A DNA stretch of 64,000 nt from Psychrobacillus sp042885655 (lineage in GTDB: Bacteria > Bacillota > Bacilli > Bacillales_A > Planococcaceae), in NCBI RefSeq assembly GCF_042885655.1, contig NZ_JBHVRO010000001.1:1-64000 (forward strand). The letters run 5' to 3'. Below are positions 17,611 to 26,358 of this stretch, piece after piece. Under the pieces are notes generated by a model. The model had not been told where the DNA came from, ran no database searches, and was given only the letters and a program-made list of their open reading frames with translations. The stretch's first letter is position 1, and each line of letters starts with the position of its first letter. Made by a program: the position numbers and the translations under genes.

Positions 17611-18620
17611 TACAATTTGCAATAGTAGGTATGGGTTTCATCGCAGATAAGCATATAGCTGCTATCCGCAATACAGAAGGCGCAAACCTATTTGCCATTT
17701 GTGATAACAACCCTGACAGATTAGTATTAGATGATGAAAATGTTTTAAAATATACAGACTTAGAAAAAATGCTTCAGGACAACCCTCAAATTGATGTTGT
17801 GAATATTTGTGTGCCATCTGGCCTTCACGCTAATTTGACAAAAATAGTTGCGAAGTATAAAAAACATATAATTACCGAAAAACCTATGGCATTAAATTCT
17901 TCAGATGCAAAAGAAATGATGGAAGTAGCAGAAGAAGAAGGCGTAAAACTTGCTATCGTACATCCGAATCGTTACCGTCCAGCAATTATGGAAGTTAGAA
18001 AATTGATGGATGCAGGAGAAATGGGTAAATTAAGCCATGCGAATGCAACAGTCCGGTGGAATAGAGGTCAAGAATATTACGACCAAGCTCCATGGAGAGG
18101 GACGAAGAAGTTTGATGGTGGCGTTTTGATGAACCAGGCGATACATAATTTAGACTTACTTCTTTGGTTTATGGGTCCGGTGAAATCTGTTCAAGGTATG
18201 GTATCGACAAGATTCCGTGATATCGAAACAGAAGATGTTGCAACTGGGCTAATCGAATTTGAAAGTGGTGCGCTTGGTGTTGTAGAAGCTGCAACAACTA
18301 TCTACCCACAAAACTTAGAAGAATCTCTTTCTATCTTTGGTGAAACTGCTAGTGTGAAAATTAGCGGAAAAAATGCTTTATTCATTGAAACATGGGATGT
18401 TGAAGGATATAAAGAAGAGGAAGTAGAAGCTCTGAAAGCAAAAATCCAGAATGATCCTTGGGGTAAGAAGGGGCATGACTGTATTATTGAAGATATGGTA
18501 GCTGCGATTAATGAAAATCGAGAGCCAGCAGTGAGTGGTCTAGATGGTTATAACCCGGTTCGTTTAATCGAAGCAATTATCGAATCATCTGAAACAGGCA
18601 GACGTATTACTTTTTCGTAA
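17607..18620 (+). CDS. wbpB: Gfo/Idh/MocA oxidoreductase, WbpB/WlbA type
   Basis: This is an NAD-dependent oxidoreductase of 337 residues. A Rossmann start (VGMGFIADKH, residues 7-16) and the EKPMAL motif (91-96) with its catalytic lysine are visible. The VHPNRYRPA stretch and the NQAIHNLDLL histidine motif complete the family pattern. In the Wbp/Wlb pathway this enzyme oxidises C3 of UDP-GlcNAc uronic acid, giving the 3-keto substrate of the adjacent aminotransferase. The neighbouring wbpE and wbpA support this reading. It overlaps the wzz gene by four bases (ATGA). Confidence 0.87.
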   Translation: MIQFAIVGMGFIADKHIAAIRNTEGANLFAICDNNPDRLVLDDENVLKYTDLEKMLQDNPQIDVVNICVPSGLHANLTKIVAKYKKHIITEKPMALNSSDAKEMMEVAEEEGVKLAIVHPNRYRPAIMEVRKLMDAGEMGKLSHANATVRWNRGQEYYDQAPWRGTKKFDGGVLMNQAIHNLDLLLWFMGPVKSVQGMVSTRFRDIETEDVATGLIEFESGALGVVEAATTIYPQNLEESLSIFGETASVKISGKNALFIETWDVEGYKEEEVEALKAKIQNDPWGKKGHDCIIEDMVAAINENREPAVSGLDGYNPVRLIEAIIESSETGRRITFS

Positions 18621-18691
18621 TTAGAAAGTGCAACACTTCTGGACAATTAATAAGATATACAATCTGATTGACAATAAAAGGAGAGACAATA

Positions 18692-20008
18692 ATGTCTACA
18701 TATTATGAAGAACTATTAGCAAAAATCGAAAATCATACTGCCGTAATTGGTGTAGTTGGACTAGGTTATGTAGGTTTACCACTTTCAGTAGAAAAAGCAA
18801 AAGCTGGTTACACTGTTATAGGTTTTGACGTACAAGAATCTAAAGTAGAACAAGTAAACAAAGGAATTAACTATATTGGTGATGTAGTCGATAACGATTT
18901 GAAAGATATGGTAGAGTCTGGTCATTTAAGAGCTTCATCGGATTATGGTTCTATAAGCGCAGTGGATGCAGTAGCAATCTGTGTTCCAACTCCATTAGAT
19001 ATCTATCAACAACCAGATACTTCTTATGTAGAAAGTTCTGTTCATGAAATTGCTAAATATGCAAAAAAAGGAACTTTAGTTGTTCTGGAGTCAACAACTT
19101 ACCCAGGTACTACAGAAGAAATTATTCGAAAAGCTTTAGAAGATAAAGGATTTATTGTTGGAGAAGACATTTTTATCGCATATTCTCCTGAAAGAATAGA
19201 TCCAGGTAATAAGAGCTTTAATACAAAAAATACTCCAAAAGTAGTTGGGGGTATTACAGAAAAATGTACGAATGTGGCAGCTGCGCTATACAGCAGTGTG
19301 CTAGATGGTGACGTGCATAAAGTTTCAAGCCCAGCGATTGCTGAAATGGAAAAGATTTTTGAAAACACGTTCCGTCATATTAATATTGCACTTGCAAACG
19401 AAATGGCAGTCCTTTGTGAAAAAATGGGAATTGACGTTTGGGAAGTAATTGATGCAGCAAAAACAAAACCATACGGCTTTATGGCGTTCTATCCAGGACC
19501 AGGTCTTGGAGGGCACTGTATTCCAATCGATCCATTCTATTTAACATGGAAAGCAAGAGAGTATAACTACCATACAAAATTAATCGAATTAGCTGGTGAA
19601 ATTAATAACTCGATGCCGGATTATGTTATTACTCGTTCAATGCAAATATTAAATGATGAAGGAAAAGCTCTTCGTAATGCAAAAGTTCTTTTACTTGGTG
19701 TAGCTTACAAAAAAGACATCGACGATATGCGTGAATCTCCATCATTAAAATTAATTGAATTACTTATTCAACAAGGGGCTGATTTCAAATCAATCGATCC
19801 ACATGTTGATAAATTCAGAGTAAATGGTGAGGTTCTAGAGACAACTACATTAACAGATGAGTTATTAGAAGAAGCTGATATTGTTATCTTAGCAACAGAT
19901 CATAGTTCATTTGACTATGCAAATATCGCGAAAAAATCAAAAGTAATTTTTGATACGCGTAATGCATTCAAAGGAATCGAAACTCCAAATCGTTATATCA
20001 AACTTTAA
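18692..20008 (+). CDS. wbpA: UDP-N-acetylglucosamine 6-dehydrogenase (WbpA type)
   Basis: This nucleotide-sugar dehydrogenase of 438 residues oxidises the C6 hydroxyl of UDP-GlcNAc to a carboxylate with two NAD. The Rossmann motif GVVGLGYVGLPLS is near residues 20-32, the SPERIDPGN signature near 165, and the catalytic cysteine C276 lies in GLGGHCIPIDP. The SPERIDPGN signature separates the WbpA/WecC group from UDP-glucose dehydrogenases. A longer frame begins at 18668, but AAAGGAGAG at 18677-18685 points to the ATG at 18692. It supplies the uronic acid that WbpB, WbpE, WbpD and WbpI process. Confidence 0.9.
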   Translation: MSTYYEELLAKIENHTAVIGVVGLGYVGLPLSVEKAKAGYTVIGFDVQESKVEQVNKGINYIGDVVDNDLKDMVESGHLRASSDYGSISAVDAVAICVPTPLDIYQQPDTSYVESSVHEIAKYAKKGTLVVLESTTYPGTTEEIIRKALEDKGFIVGEDIFIAYSPERIDPGNKSFNTKNTPKVVGGITEKCTNVAAALYSSVLDGDVHKVSSPAIAEMEKIFENTFRHINIALANEMAVLCEKMGIDVWEVIDAAKTKPYGFMAFYPGPGLGGHCIPIDPFYLTWKAREYNYHTKLIELAGEINNSMPDYVITRSMQILNDEGKALRNAKVLLLGVAYKKDIDDMRESPSLKLIELLIQQGADFKSIDPHVDKFRVNGEVLETTTLTDELLEEADIVILATDHSSFDYANIAKKSKVIFDTRNAFKGIETPNRYIKL

Positions 20009-20021
20009 GGGGGCTGTGAAC

Positions 20022-20753
20022 ATGAACTTTATACATGAAACTGCTAAACTTGGCGAAAATACAACTGTTGGTTATTTCTCAGTCATTGAAGAAGGCGCGG
20101 AAATTGGTAACAATGTTCGTGTAGGTAATCGTGTAACGATTCATGCCGGCTCAATTATCGGTGATGGTACAACAATAGATGATGGAGCAGTTGTTGGAAA
20201 ACAACCTAAACCTGCTAAAACAAGTACGATGCAAATTACAAAAGAAATTCCTCCGCTTAAACTTGGAAGAGAATGTACGGTTGGAGCGAATACGATTATA
20301 TATAGAGGAGCAATTATTGGTGAAAGTACATTAATCGCTGATTTGGCAACTGTACGAGAAGACGTGGAAGTTGGATCATTTGTTATTATTGGCCGTAATG
20401 TTACAGTAGAAAACTTTGTAACTATTGGCGATAGAACAAAAATTCAATCGAACTCTTATATTACAGCCCACTCTACATTAGAAGATCGAGTATTTATCGC
20501 ACCATGTGTGACAACAACAAACGATAACTTTATGGGTAGAACAGAAGCACGTTTCGATAAAATTAAGGGTGCAATTGTAAAAAGAGGAGCTCGAGTTGGT
20601 GGTGCTTCTATTATTCTTCCTGGTATTACAATTGCGGAAGAAACCTTTGTAGCAGCCGGAGCAATCGTTACTAAAGATACGGAAGAGAAAACAGTCATTA
20701 AAGGGTTCCCAGCTAAATTCTTAAAAAATGTACCTGAGGAGGAACTACTCTAA
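20022..20753 (+). CDS. wbpD: Left-handed beta-helix N-acetyltransferase (WbpD/WlbB type)
   Basis: This is a hexapeptide-repeat acyltransferase of 243 residues. Coils of the I/V-G-x-x-x-x-I/V type run from about residue 8 to 215, interrupted by a loop around 62-82 (KQPKPAKTST). A KGFPAKFLKNVP tail follows. In the diacetamido-mannuronate pathway WbpD acetylates the 3-amino group made by WbpE, using acetyl-CoA. The reading frame extends upstream into wbpA to 19950, but AAGGGGG at 20006-20012 directs the start to the ATG at 20022. Position and partners decide the assignment; hexapeptide enzymes are hard to tell apart by motif alone. Confidence 0.85.
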   Translation: MNFIHETAKLGENTTVGYFSVIEEGAEIGNNVRVGNRVTIHAGSIIGDGTTIDDGAVVGKQPKPAKTSTMQITKEIPPLKLGRECTVGANTIIYRGAIIGESTLIADLATVREDVEVGSFVIIGRNVTVENFVTIGDRTKIQSNSYITAHSTLEDRVFIAPCVTTTNDNFMGRTEARFDKIKGAIVKRGARVGGASIILPGITIAEETFVAAGAIVTKDTEEKTVIKGFPAKFLKNVPEEELL

Positions 20754-22169
20754 GTGTTTTCTCAGCTAAAACGTTTAGGAGCGGATTCGCTCCTTTACGC
20801 ATTTATGAATGTAGGAACGAAACTGATCGCTTTTGTTTTGTTTCCATTCTATACTTATTATCTATCTGGTCTTGCTGAATACGGTATGTTAGATTATATT
20901 GATCGACTTGTTTCTATGCTGACTTTTTTAGTTATCTTTGGGACTGATTCGGCATTAGCATACTATTATTTTGAGTATAAGGATAAAGAAACAAGAGAAA
21001 AATATGTTCGATCCGTTATGACATTCCGTTTAATGATTGTGGTTATTTTGTTTCTAGTCTTTTTTCTTGGTGGAGATTGGTTATCGAAGTTACTTTTAGA
21101 CTCAGAGGGTTATAGTAATTTATTTTATATCGCTTTTGCCACTTTATTTTTAGATACAATTATTACTTTAGTTTTAACAATACTTCGTTATGAATTTAAA
21201 ACAAAGAAAGTCGTTATTACTACAGTAACAAAAATGCTATTATTTGCAGTTTTATCAATTGTTTTCCTGATATATATTTGGACATCAGTGGAAGGTGTAT
21301 TAATCGCCCGTCTAATAAGTGTTGGATTGATTATTTTAGTATTGATAAAACCTTCAATGCCATATTTGCGTCCTATATTTGATTGGACAATTTTAAAGAA
21401 AATATTAATATATGCAACTCCTCTTGTACCAGCGTCACTTGCATTTTGGTTAATTATCAACTCAAATGTTTTTTTCCTAAAAGAGTTCACTTCTTTTGAA
21501 GAATCAGGAATATATGGCACTGCTGTAAAATTTGCAACTTTTATTACTTTGTTAACTAGCGGTGTCCAGTTAGCATGGCGCCCGTTCTCTATGTCTTTAA
21601 AGGATAAAGAATCCAGTCCACAATTATTTGCGACTTTATATGCTGCTATTTTAATAATAGGAAGTTTTGGGGTATTGCTACTCGCTACGATTATGCCTTT
21701 AATTATTTTAATATTGGCGGAACCGTATCAGATTGCTTATCCATACGTAGCACCAATAGCTATTGCAACATTTATAAACTTCTTTTATATGATTGTTTCA
21801 ACAGGAATCTTTTATTCCAAACAAACGAAGCATGTTTCCATTGCTTTTGGTATAGCTGCGATAGTTTGCGTTATCTTAAGCATACTGTTTATACCAATGT
21901 ATGGAATATGGGGAGCTGTAATTTCATACGTCACTTCTTACTGTGTTGCATTGTTTTTAGTGTTCCGTAAAAGTCAAAAGCTTTATTATGTTCCGTTTTC
22001 AGGGTTTAAAATGGCTTGGACAATCTTATGCTTAATTGTAGCAACTGCAAGTATTGTATATATTCAAGTAAAAGACTTAAATAGTTGGTTAATTGCAGGG
22101 GTATGGATAGGATTTATCATCCTAATTCTTGTGATACGAATGGATAAATATTTTGTGAAAAGAAAGTAA
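20754..22169 (+). CDS. wzx: Wzx-type polysaccharide flippase (MOP superfamily)
   Basis: This integral membrane protein of 471 residues has about 12-14 hydrophobic helices and the RLGADSLLYAFMNVGTK start usual for Wzx/RfbX proteins. It would flip the undecaprenyl-linked repeat unit across the membrane. The start codon is GTG with GAGGAGG at 20736-20742. It follows wbpD directly, without a gap. Together with the Wzy candidate at 24967 and the Wzz protein it identifies a Wzx/Wzy-dependent pathway. Confidence 0.88.
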   Translation: MFSQLKRLGADSLLYAFMNVGTKLIAFVLFPFYTYYLSGLAEYGMLDYIDRLVSMLTFLVIFGTDSALAYYYFEYKDKETREKYVRSVMTFRLMIVVILFLVFFLGGDWLSKLLLDSEGYSNLFYIAFATLFLDTIITLVLTILRYEFKTKKVVITTVTKMLLFAVLSIVFLIYIWTSVEGVLIARLISVGLIILVLIKPSMPYLRPIFDWTILKKILIYATPLVPASLAFWLIINSNVFFLKEFTSFEESGIYGTAVKFATFITLLTSGVQLAWRPFSMSLKDKESSPQLFATLYAAILIIGSFGVLLLATIMPLIILILAEPYQIAYPYVAPIAIATFINFFYMIVSTGIFYSKQTKHVSIAFGIAAIVCVILSILFIPMYGIWGAVISYVTSYCVALFLVFRKSQKLYYVPFSGFKMAWTILCLIVATASIVYIQVKDLNSWLIAGVWIGFIILILVIRMDKYFVKRK

Positions 22170-22181
22170 TGGTGATAAGAC

Positions 22182-23780
22182 ATGGCGAAGAAATGTATAA
22201 CTAACCTTAGGCATAAAGATTTTTATCCTATTAAAGGTGAGGGCTATGAAGGTTTTTTTAGAGGTTATTTTTACTATGAAAATCAATATGTCACCCATGA
22301 AAACTTAGCAAGTCTATTTGATGGTGAAGTGCTTTCTTTCATGAATTTTGCAAGTTGGAATGGCGAGTTTGCGCTCATATTGCAAACTAACAACGAGATA
22401 ATATTAGTTACAGACAAAAAAAGGTCTATTCCATTGTTTTACAAGTTAGACGAATCAGATGCTTGGATTGTACAGGATCATCTTGAACCTAATTCTACTA
22501 TGACGATTCGAAAAGATGCAGAAGAAGAGCTTTTATTGACAGGCTTTGTAGTTGGTGAGAAAACATTATTTCAAGATTGGTCTCAACTTGAAGTGGCTTC
22601 TATAGTTCGATTAACAGAACAAGCATCGAAGCATCAATATTATTCCTATGTAGTAGAAAAAGAACCTGACTCAATTGATAGTTTTGCTGAGGAGCTTTCT
22701 CATATTTTAAATACAGTATTCGATGACTTGGTAGTAAGATTGGCTGACAGAAAAATTGTCCTTCCCCTCAGTGGAGGATATGATTCACGAATCATTGCCT
22801 TATTATTAAAAGATAGAGGACTCACTGATTCTATTATTACTTTTACGTACGGTAGACCAGGTAATGGGGAAGCTACTATAAGTAAAGAAATTGCCGGTCG
22901 TTTAGGATTGAAATGGAAGTATTTCGCATATGACAAAGCTATGTGGGAAAAACTTTATAAATCAAAACTGTGGAAAGATTATGTTTTATTTGCAAGTAAT
23001 GGAACATCTGCAGCGCATCTACAAGACTTCCCGAGTACTAAATTATTGGTGGAAGAAGAATCTTTACAGAATGCTGTTTTTATCCCCGGACATTCACTAG
23101 ACTTCTTAGGGGGAAGTCATTTACCATATGAAGCTATTATTGATAAAGAATTTACTGAAAAGGATATAGTAGATTTTATTGTTCCAAAGCATTTCAGATT
23201 ATGGCAAAAACAAGGTGGAATAGATCATATAAGTAGTAATATAGGTAAAACTCTTACTAAAGATGTGTCCGATTATAAAAATTATACTAATGAGCTGGTT
23301 ACTTCGATTATTGATGAATGGAACTGGAAAGAAAGACAAGCAAAATTTATTATTAATTCCGTTCGAGTCTATGAATTTTTTGATCAGGATTGGTCTATGC
23401 CATTATGGGATGACCGTTTGATTTATTTCTTCAGCAAAGTTCCGGCGGATTTAAAATATAAAAAGTATTTATATGACTATACTTTGCATAAAATGTATCC
23501 TGAATTTTTCCCATTACCTCAAAAGCCAGGCCCAGAAAATTCATTGAAAAATAAATATGGATTACTCTATCCTTTATTGCGCAAAATATATCGTAAGAAA
23601 AATCTTTACAGAAAATATTTTGATGAACCAATGGAATGGTTTGGTATTTATCCAACGTACAAGCAATATGTAAAATCGCTAACGTTTAAAAAAGACGGGC
23701 AAAAATATGAGCACCCATATAATATCAATTCATTTATCACAAAAGATATGATTCAACTGATGAAGGAGATAACAAAATGA
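22182..23780 (+). CDS. Asparagine-synthase-like amidotransferase of the polysaccharide locus
   Basis: The product has 532 residues. The C-terminal half carries the ATP-pyrophosphatase motif LPLSGGYDSR near residue 195 and later conserved segments of the asparagine synthase class. The N-terminal half (about 1-150) is shaped like the class II glutaminase domain, but the chain starts MAKKC, so the usual Cys2 nucleophile is absent and the only near cysteine is residue 5. It may use ammonia or a separate glutaminase. Relatives in sugar-acid polysaccharide loci amidate uronic acid carboxyl groups, which fits the diacetamido-mannuronate made here. A role in amidating that sugar is inferred. It overlaps the next gene by four bases. 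Confidence 0.8.
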   Translation: MAKKCITNLRHKDFYPIKGEGYEGFFRGYFYYENQYVTHENLASLFDGEVLSFMNFASWNGEFALILQTNNEIILVTDKKRSIPLFYKLDESDAWIVQDHLEPNSTMTIRKDAEEELLLTGFVVGEKTLFQDWSQLEVASIVRLTEQASKHQYYSYVVEKEPDSIDSFAEELSHILNTVFDDLVVRLADRKIVLPLSGGYDSRIIALLLKDRGLTDSIITFTYGRPGNGEATISKEIAGRLGLKWKYFAYDKAMWEKLYKSKLWKDYVLFASNGTSAAHLQDFPSTKLLVEEESLQNAVFIPGHSLDFLGGSHLPYEAIIDKEFTEKDIVDFIVPKHFRLWQKQGGIDHISSNIGKTLTKDVSDYKNYTNELVTSIIDEWNWKERQAKFIINSVRVYEFFDQDWSMPLWDDRLIYFFSKVPADLKYKKYLYDYTLHKMYPEFFPLPQKPGPENSLKNKYGLLYPLLRKIYRKKNLYRKYFDEPMEWFGIYPTYKQYVKSLTFKKDGQKYEHPYNINSFITKDMIQLMKEITK

Positions 23781-24841
23781 AAGTTCTTACCATATTAGGT
23801 GCAAGACCACAATTTATTAAAGCAGCACCTGTTTCACGCGTTTTACGCCAAGAGATAACTGAGTTAATCATCCATACAGGACAACATTATGATGCAAATA
23901 TGTCTGATATCTTTTTCGATGAGCTAAACATTCCTAAGCCTGATTATAACTTAGGAATTGGTTCAGGAAACCACGGTAAACAAACTGGTGAAATGCTTGC
24001 TAAAATCGAAGAGATTATTTTAAAAGAGTCTCCGAATTTTGTTCTTGTTTACGGAGATACTAATTCTACACTTGCAGGTGCACTTGCTGCAGCAAAACTT
24101 CATGTTCCAATTGTACATATTGAAGCTGGTCTTAGAAGTTTTAATAAGAGAATGCCAGAAGAGGTAAACCGCATTTTAACAGATAATGTGTCAAGTTTAC
24201 TTCTTTGTCCAACGGAAACAGCTATTCAAAACTTAACGAACGAAAATATTAAGGATGGCGTTTATAATATTGGGGATGTTATGTATGATGCTGTTTTGTA
24301 CAATAAAACACTTGCTGAATCTACATCTACTATATTAGAACGGGAAGAATTACAATCAAAAGATTATTTATTAATCACAATACATCGTGCAGAAAATACG
24401 GATGATGTTGATCGGATGAAGTCAATTTTAGATGCATTTAGTCAAATTGCTGACAAAAAAGTATGGCCAATTCACCCACGTACGAAGAAAAAATTAGAGG
24501 ACTATGGATTCCAATTGGATCAAATCCCTAATTTACAAGTAATCGAACCTGTTGGCTATTTAGATATGCTTTCATTAGAAATGAATGCCAAAAAAATTGT
24601 TACAGATTCTGGTGGGGTTCAAAAAGAAGCTTACTTTGCAGAAGTTCCTTGTGTAACTGTTCGCGATCAAACTGAGTGGGTAGAAACATTAATAGAGGAT
24701 GCAAATATCTTAACAGGAACGGATACAACTAAAATTGTTGAAGCAGTACAAAAGCAAGTTTCACCTTCGTATACTCCAGTATTTGGAGATGGAAAAACCG
24801 CTGAAAAAGTATTAGCTTTACTGAAAGAATACGAAAATTAA
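23777..24841 (+). CDS. wbpI: UDP-sugar C2-epimerase (WbpI/WlbD, WecB family)
   Basis: This non-hydrolysing UDP-GlcNAc 2-epimerase family enzyme has 354 residues. It shows GARPQFIKAAP at the start, HTGQHYDANMSD near 31-42, VYGDTNST near 93, HIEAGLRSFN near 115 and TDSGGVQKEA near 275. In this setting it most likely converts UDP-2,3-diacetamido-glucuronic acid to the mannuronic epimer, the final step after WbpD. Making UDP-ManNAc is the alternative. Being in one operon with wbpA, B, E and D favours WbpI. Confidence 0.88.
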   Translation: MKVLTILGARPQFIKAAPVSRVLRQEITELIIHTGQHYDANMSDIFFDELNIPKPDYNLGIGSGNHGKQTGEMLAKIEEIILKESPNFVLVYGDTNSTLAGALAAAKLHVPIVHIEAGLRSFNKRMPEEVNRILTDNVSSLLLCPTETAIQNLTNENIKDGVYNIGDVMYDAVLYNKTLAESTSTILEREELQSKDYLLITIHRAENTDDVDRMKSILDAFSQIADKKVWPIHPRTKKKLEDYGFQLDQIPNLQVIEPVGYLDMLSLEMNAKKIVTDSGGVQKEAYFAEVPCVTVRDQTEWVETLIEDANILTGTDTTKIVEAVQKQVSPSYTPVFGDGKTAEKVLALLKEYEN

Positions 24842-24903
24842 TTCAGTAAATGTTTTTGCAACAAGTTAGCGCAGGAGCAGGGGGGGCTACCCCTTACTGA
24901 ATT
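24840..24903 (+). repeat. Inverted repeat between wbpI and wzy
   Basis: AATTCAGTAA (24840-24849) and TTACTGAATT (24894-24903) are perfect complements around 44 bases that include a G-run and a CTACCCC. The element starts at the wbpI stop codon. It could be a long-loop hairpin or the ends of a tiny insertion; no T-tract follows. Confidence 0.5.
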
Positions 24904-24966
24904 AAGTTAGCCTTTGGGCGCATATAGTCCGAGACGTAATTGATGAAAATAAAGTAGGTGTGAGCA

Positions 24967-26358
24967 TTGTTAATTTTTAGCATATGGCTCTTTACTGTGG
25001 TGGCTTCCACATACCTTTTTAAAAAGGTTTCTGGAAGCCTTTCTCTTGTAAGGCCAAATATGATTTCTATAATATATTATTATTCATTCCTTATCTCCAG
25101 TTATATTGGCGGATTATTGATTGCTTTAGGAATAGATGATTATTATATGATCAAAAGAATGGACCATGAGGAATATCGAATCATTGGATTTGTTTTATTG
25201 ACGATATTAATGATTTTATTCCCACTTACGCAACTAGTTGTAGGAAGACTCTTTGGTTTTAATGCGCAATTAGAATTTGAACGATACCTACATGAACCTG
25301 TTCGTACAAGTGTAGATAAGAATAAGACCGTTTTTAAGCTAGCATTTCTTGCTCTTGCGGGTATTTCAGTTTTGGCTGTTGCCTACACTTTGCTGAAGAC
25401 CGCTAACCTTCCAATTTTGGAACTGTTAAAAGGGAATACATCAGAACTAGCGAAAATGCGGATAGATGCATCGAGAGGAATTAGCGGAATTGCTGTTTAT
25501 ATTCGAAATATTTTTGGACTTGCTTTAACCCCAATATTATCGATTATTGCGTATATTTATGCTGCCAAAACGAAAGAGTTGTTTTGGAAGGCTCTATTCT
25601 TTGTATTATTTATATCGTCTGTTTTAATTTCTACATATGATTTGGCGAAATCTCCCATTTTCTTTTATTTCATCATGTTAATACTAGCTAGTGTTTACTC
25701 AAATACCTTAAAGCTTAATTGGAAGAAAATAAGTGGTTATCTAGTATGTGGTATTGGCCTTTTAGTCATCATGTATATTGCTATTCAAGGTGTGACTCAA
25801 GTCGAAAGCTTTTTAGCATATAATACAGGTCCAATAGGAAGAATATTATTAGCACAAATTGCACCTTTTTTCTTGCACTTAGATACTTTCTCACATTCAA
25901 TTCCATTACTTGGGGCTAAGGGATTACCTTCATTTATCATTGGTTTTTTTGACATCGAACAAGTACGATCTGCTCGAATGGTGATGGAAAATGTTTTCCC
26001 AGGGAATGTGGATAAAGGTACTGGTGGGGTATTAAATACGATTTTCTTAGGTGAAGCTTTTGCCTCGTTTGGATATATGGGGGTTATGGCAGCAATCGTT
26101 TACATTGCCACTATAATTCAGTTCCTTTATATGCTTCTGATCCGTCTACGAAAAACACCAGTAGTTATTGCGCTATTTGTGTATTTCACGATTAATATTC
26201 CGAGAACGCTTGTCGGTGGAGTTGCTGATTTCTACTTTAATCCTATTTGGGTTATGATGACCGTTGTGTTAGCTGGTTTATTTATATTAGAACAGTACTA
26301 TATGGTAATTTGGAACTTTCTTATGAGTAAAGTGAAGAAGAAAAGAGTGAAGGCATGA
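24967..26358 (+). CDS. wzy: Wzy-type oligosaccharide repeat-unit polymerase
   Basis: This integral membrane protein of 463 residues has about ten to twelve helices and a large loop in the C-terminal half (about 290-355) containing IGRILLAQIAPFF and VFPGNVDKGTGG. That topology, a lack of other motifs and the position among Wzx, Wzz and glycosyltransferases identify an O-antigen-type polymerase. Such proteins join lipid-linked repeat units on the outer face of the membrane. The start is a TTG with AGGTG upstream. It overlaps the next gene by four bases. Sequence conservation is low in this family, so the call rests on topology and context. Confidence 0.82.
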   Translation: MLIFSIWLFTVVASTYLFKKVSGSLSLVRPNMISIIYYYSFLISSYIGGLLIALGIDDYYMIKRMDHEEYRIIGFVLLTILMILFPLTQLVVGRLFGFNAQLEFERYLHEPVRTSVDKNKTVFKLAFLALAGISVLAVAYTLLKTANLPILELLKGNTSELAKMRIDASRGISGIAVYIRNIFGLALTPILSIIAYIYAAKTKELFWKALFFVLFISSVLISTYDLAKSPIFFYFIMLILASVYSNTLKLNWKKISGYLVCGIGLLVIMYIAIQGVTQVESFLAYNTGPIGRILLAQIAPFFLHLDTFSHSIPLLGAKGLPSFIIGFFDIEQVRSARMVMENVFPGNVDKGTGGVLNTIFLGEAFASFGYMGVMAAIVYIATIIQFLYMLLIRLRKTPVVIALFVYFTINIPRTLVGGVADFYFNPIWVMMTVVLAGLFILEQYYMVIWNFLMSKVKKKRVKA

